Source: Paenibacillus sp. Root52 (lineage in GTDB: Bacteria > Bacillota > Bacilli > Paenibacillales > Paenibacillaceae). From it: a stretch of 64,000 nt of DNA. This document shows positions 63,066 to 64,000 of this stretch, in pieces (position 1 is the first letter of the stretch; each line of letters opens with the position of its first letter). The position numbers and the translations under genes are program-made. The notes under the pieces were generated by a model that was not told the origin of the DNA, did not search any database, and saw only the letters and a program-made list of their open reading frames with translations. The DNA lies in the NCBI RefSeq assembly GCF_001426865.1, contig NZ_LMFO01000001.1:1109602-1173601 (forward strand), in the 5' to 3' direction.

Positions 63066-64000
63066 TTATTTCATCTCGTTGTAGGCTGCTGTGCGCTCGT
63101 CCAGAATAGCCTGACCACCACTTGCCATATAATCCTTCATCATGTTCTCATATGTCGCTTCAAAATCAGCCGGCTTAGCAATGGTCGTTTTTACGATAAA
63201 CTCCTGGAACTTATCTCTTAGTCCATTGCCATACTTTGCTTCAGCTTCAATAGGTTTAGGGAAACGCACGGGCTGAATCGTATCGGTGTTCGAGATTGCT
63301 ACTGATTTACGCATATCATCACGATACTTCGACTCCACCTGAACAACATAGGCTTCTTCATTTTTTCTATCGTCTCCAACGTACTTCCCGTTAACGATAA
63401 TGGCGATGTCACCTGCATTGTAGATACGACCAGAGATTTCTGGTGAAGCATCGTCTTTGATCAACGGTACACCGTCTACAAGCTCATAGTTTTCATTTTC
63501 AACACCGAATTGCAGATCGAACAGATTGTTGCCCGAAGCCATCCAATCCAGATATTTCATTGCATTTTCTGCGTTCTGGCTTGATTTTGGGATCATGACG
63601 TACATCGCATTGGGTGCGTATGCTGGTTTAGCAAACTTACCTTCTGAGTTTTGGAATGCATCGATCGGTGTCATTACAGCATCAGACTGATTCGTTTGCA
63701 GGTTCTTGTAGGTGCCAGAGATATAGATCTCCCCTGCATCTTCAGAGTAAAAACCAACCTTACCGTTCGATACATCTTCCCATAGTTTCTTCTTGTCTTT
63801 GTCGAGCCCAAAGTCTTTGCTCATTAATCCTTCGTTATAGAGTGTATTCATATATTGAAGACCTTCTTTGAAACCAGGTAACAGTGTTGGATAATCATTA
63901 GAACCGAGTTGTTGCGTTAAGGTGTACTTCTGCTCTTCGGTCAATGGTTCGATGAAAGACCAAAGTAATGGCTCATATTGCGCAGAGGCAATGGACATCC
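63066..64000 (-). CDS. Extracellular solute-binding protein, LplA type (N-terminus outside window)
   Basis: The frame is open to the right edge, so the signal peptide is missing. Seen are TLLPGFKEGLQYMNTLYNEGLMSKDFG, APNAMYVMIPKSSQNAENAMKYLDWMASGNNLFDLQFGVENENYELVDGVP and the C-terminal KFQEFIVKTTIAKPADFEATYENMMKDYMASGGQAILDERTAAYNE, all typical for the LplA/YtcQ family of carbohydrate-binding lipoproteins. It is the first visible gene of the operon with two permeases, the 563-residue protein and the isomerase. No ATPase is encoded here; such systems use a shared MsmX-like ATPase. Confidence 0.9.
   Translation of the reverse strand, partial: MSIASAQYEPLLWSFIEPLTEEQKYTLTQQLGSNDYPTLLPGFKEGLQYMNTLYNEGLMSKDFGLDKDKKKLWEDVSNGKVGFYSEDAGEIYISGTYKNLQTNQSDAVMTPIDAFQNSEGKFAKPAYAPNAMYVMIPKSSQNAENAMKYLDWMASGNNLFDLQFGVENENYELVDGVPLIKDDASPEISGRIYNAGDIAIIVNGKYVGDDRKNEEAYVVQVESKYRDDMRKSVAISNTDTIQPVRFPKPIEAEAKYGNGLRDKFQEFIVKTTIAKPADFEATYENMMKDYMASGGQAILDERTAAYNEMK

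Overview
The window looks like chromosomal DNA of a Paenibacillus-type Firmicute. This is an inference from moderate GC, strong AGGAGG-type ribosome binding sites with frequent TTG/GTG starts, S-layer (SLH) anchored proteins, BceRS-BceAB and PadR/permease-prefix modules, an Lpl-type sugar importer and YfmM/YidC homologues. I see no rRNA, tRNA, CRISPR array, prophage or insertion sequence. The content is about 55 protein genes, mostly in one- to four-gene units separated by clear intrinsic terminators.

Layout. 1-7.6 kb: the end of an ABC-F ATPase (YfmM), then small single genes (SET domain, DUF1349, HesB-like, M15 peptidase, nitroreductase, cytosolic leucine-rich-repeat protein, GyrI-like domain). 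7.7-13 kb: aminopeptidase AmpS, an acyl-CoA synthetase, and an aldo/keto reductase divergent from an AraC regulator. 13-17 kb: an OmpR-type two-component system followed by an AI-2E-family permease and an Asp23 protein. 17-25 kb: an HpaB-type monooxygenase, a complete Bce-type peptide-antibiotic sensing and detoxification module with a recognisable BceR box, and a NagZ-like lipoprotein. 25.5-35 kb: a beta-propeller surface protein, butanediol dehydrogenase divergent from a LacI regulator with paired operators, a TetR/MFS pair with an operator, a small SRPBCC operon, an HD-GYP protein and a UbiD decarboxylase.

36-46.5 kb holds the most unusual content. An SLH-anchored cohesin-domain protein lies directly downstream of a dockerin-domain protein, forming a possible miniature surface cohesin-dockerin pair. 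The dockerin gene is cut by an in-frame stop, after which its Ig-like domain continues in the same frame for 67 codons. MtaD, an oxidoreductase/methyltransferase pair and a LuxR regulator follow. A YidC insertase gene is preceded by an open frame encoding a membrane-anchored leader peptide with an acidic cluster. A perfect 12-bp stem-loop covers the yidC ribosome binding site. This matches the logic of the MifM-YidC2 translation-arrest switch.

46.6-64 kb: a DUF4173-like membrane protein, an SgrR-like regulator, PadR with a permease-prefix/FtsW-like protein under palindromic operators, a nucleoside-triphosphate-binding kinase-like protein, an SLH-anchored serine beta-lactamase-like enzyme, a ComP/ComA-like two-component pair without ComX/ComQ, and an Lpl-type carbohydrate import operon with an unrecognised 563-aa protein and a sugar isomerase-like protein.
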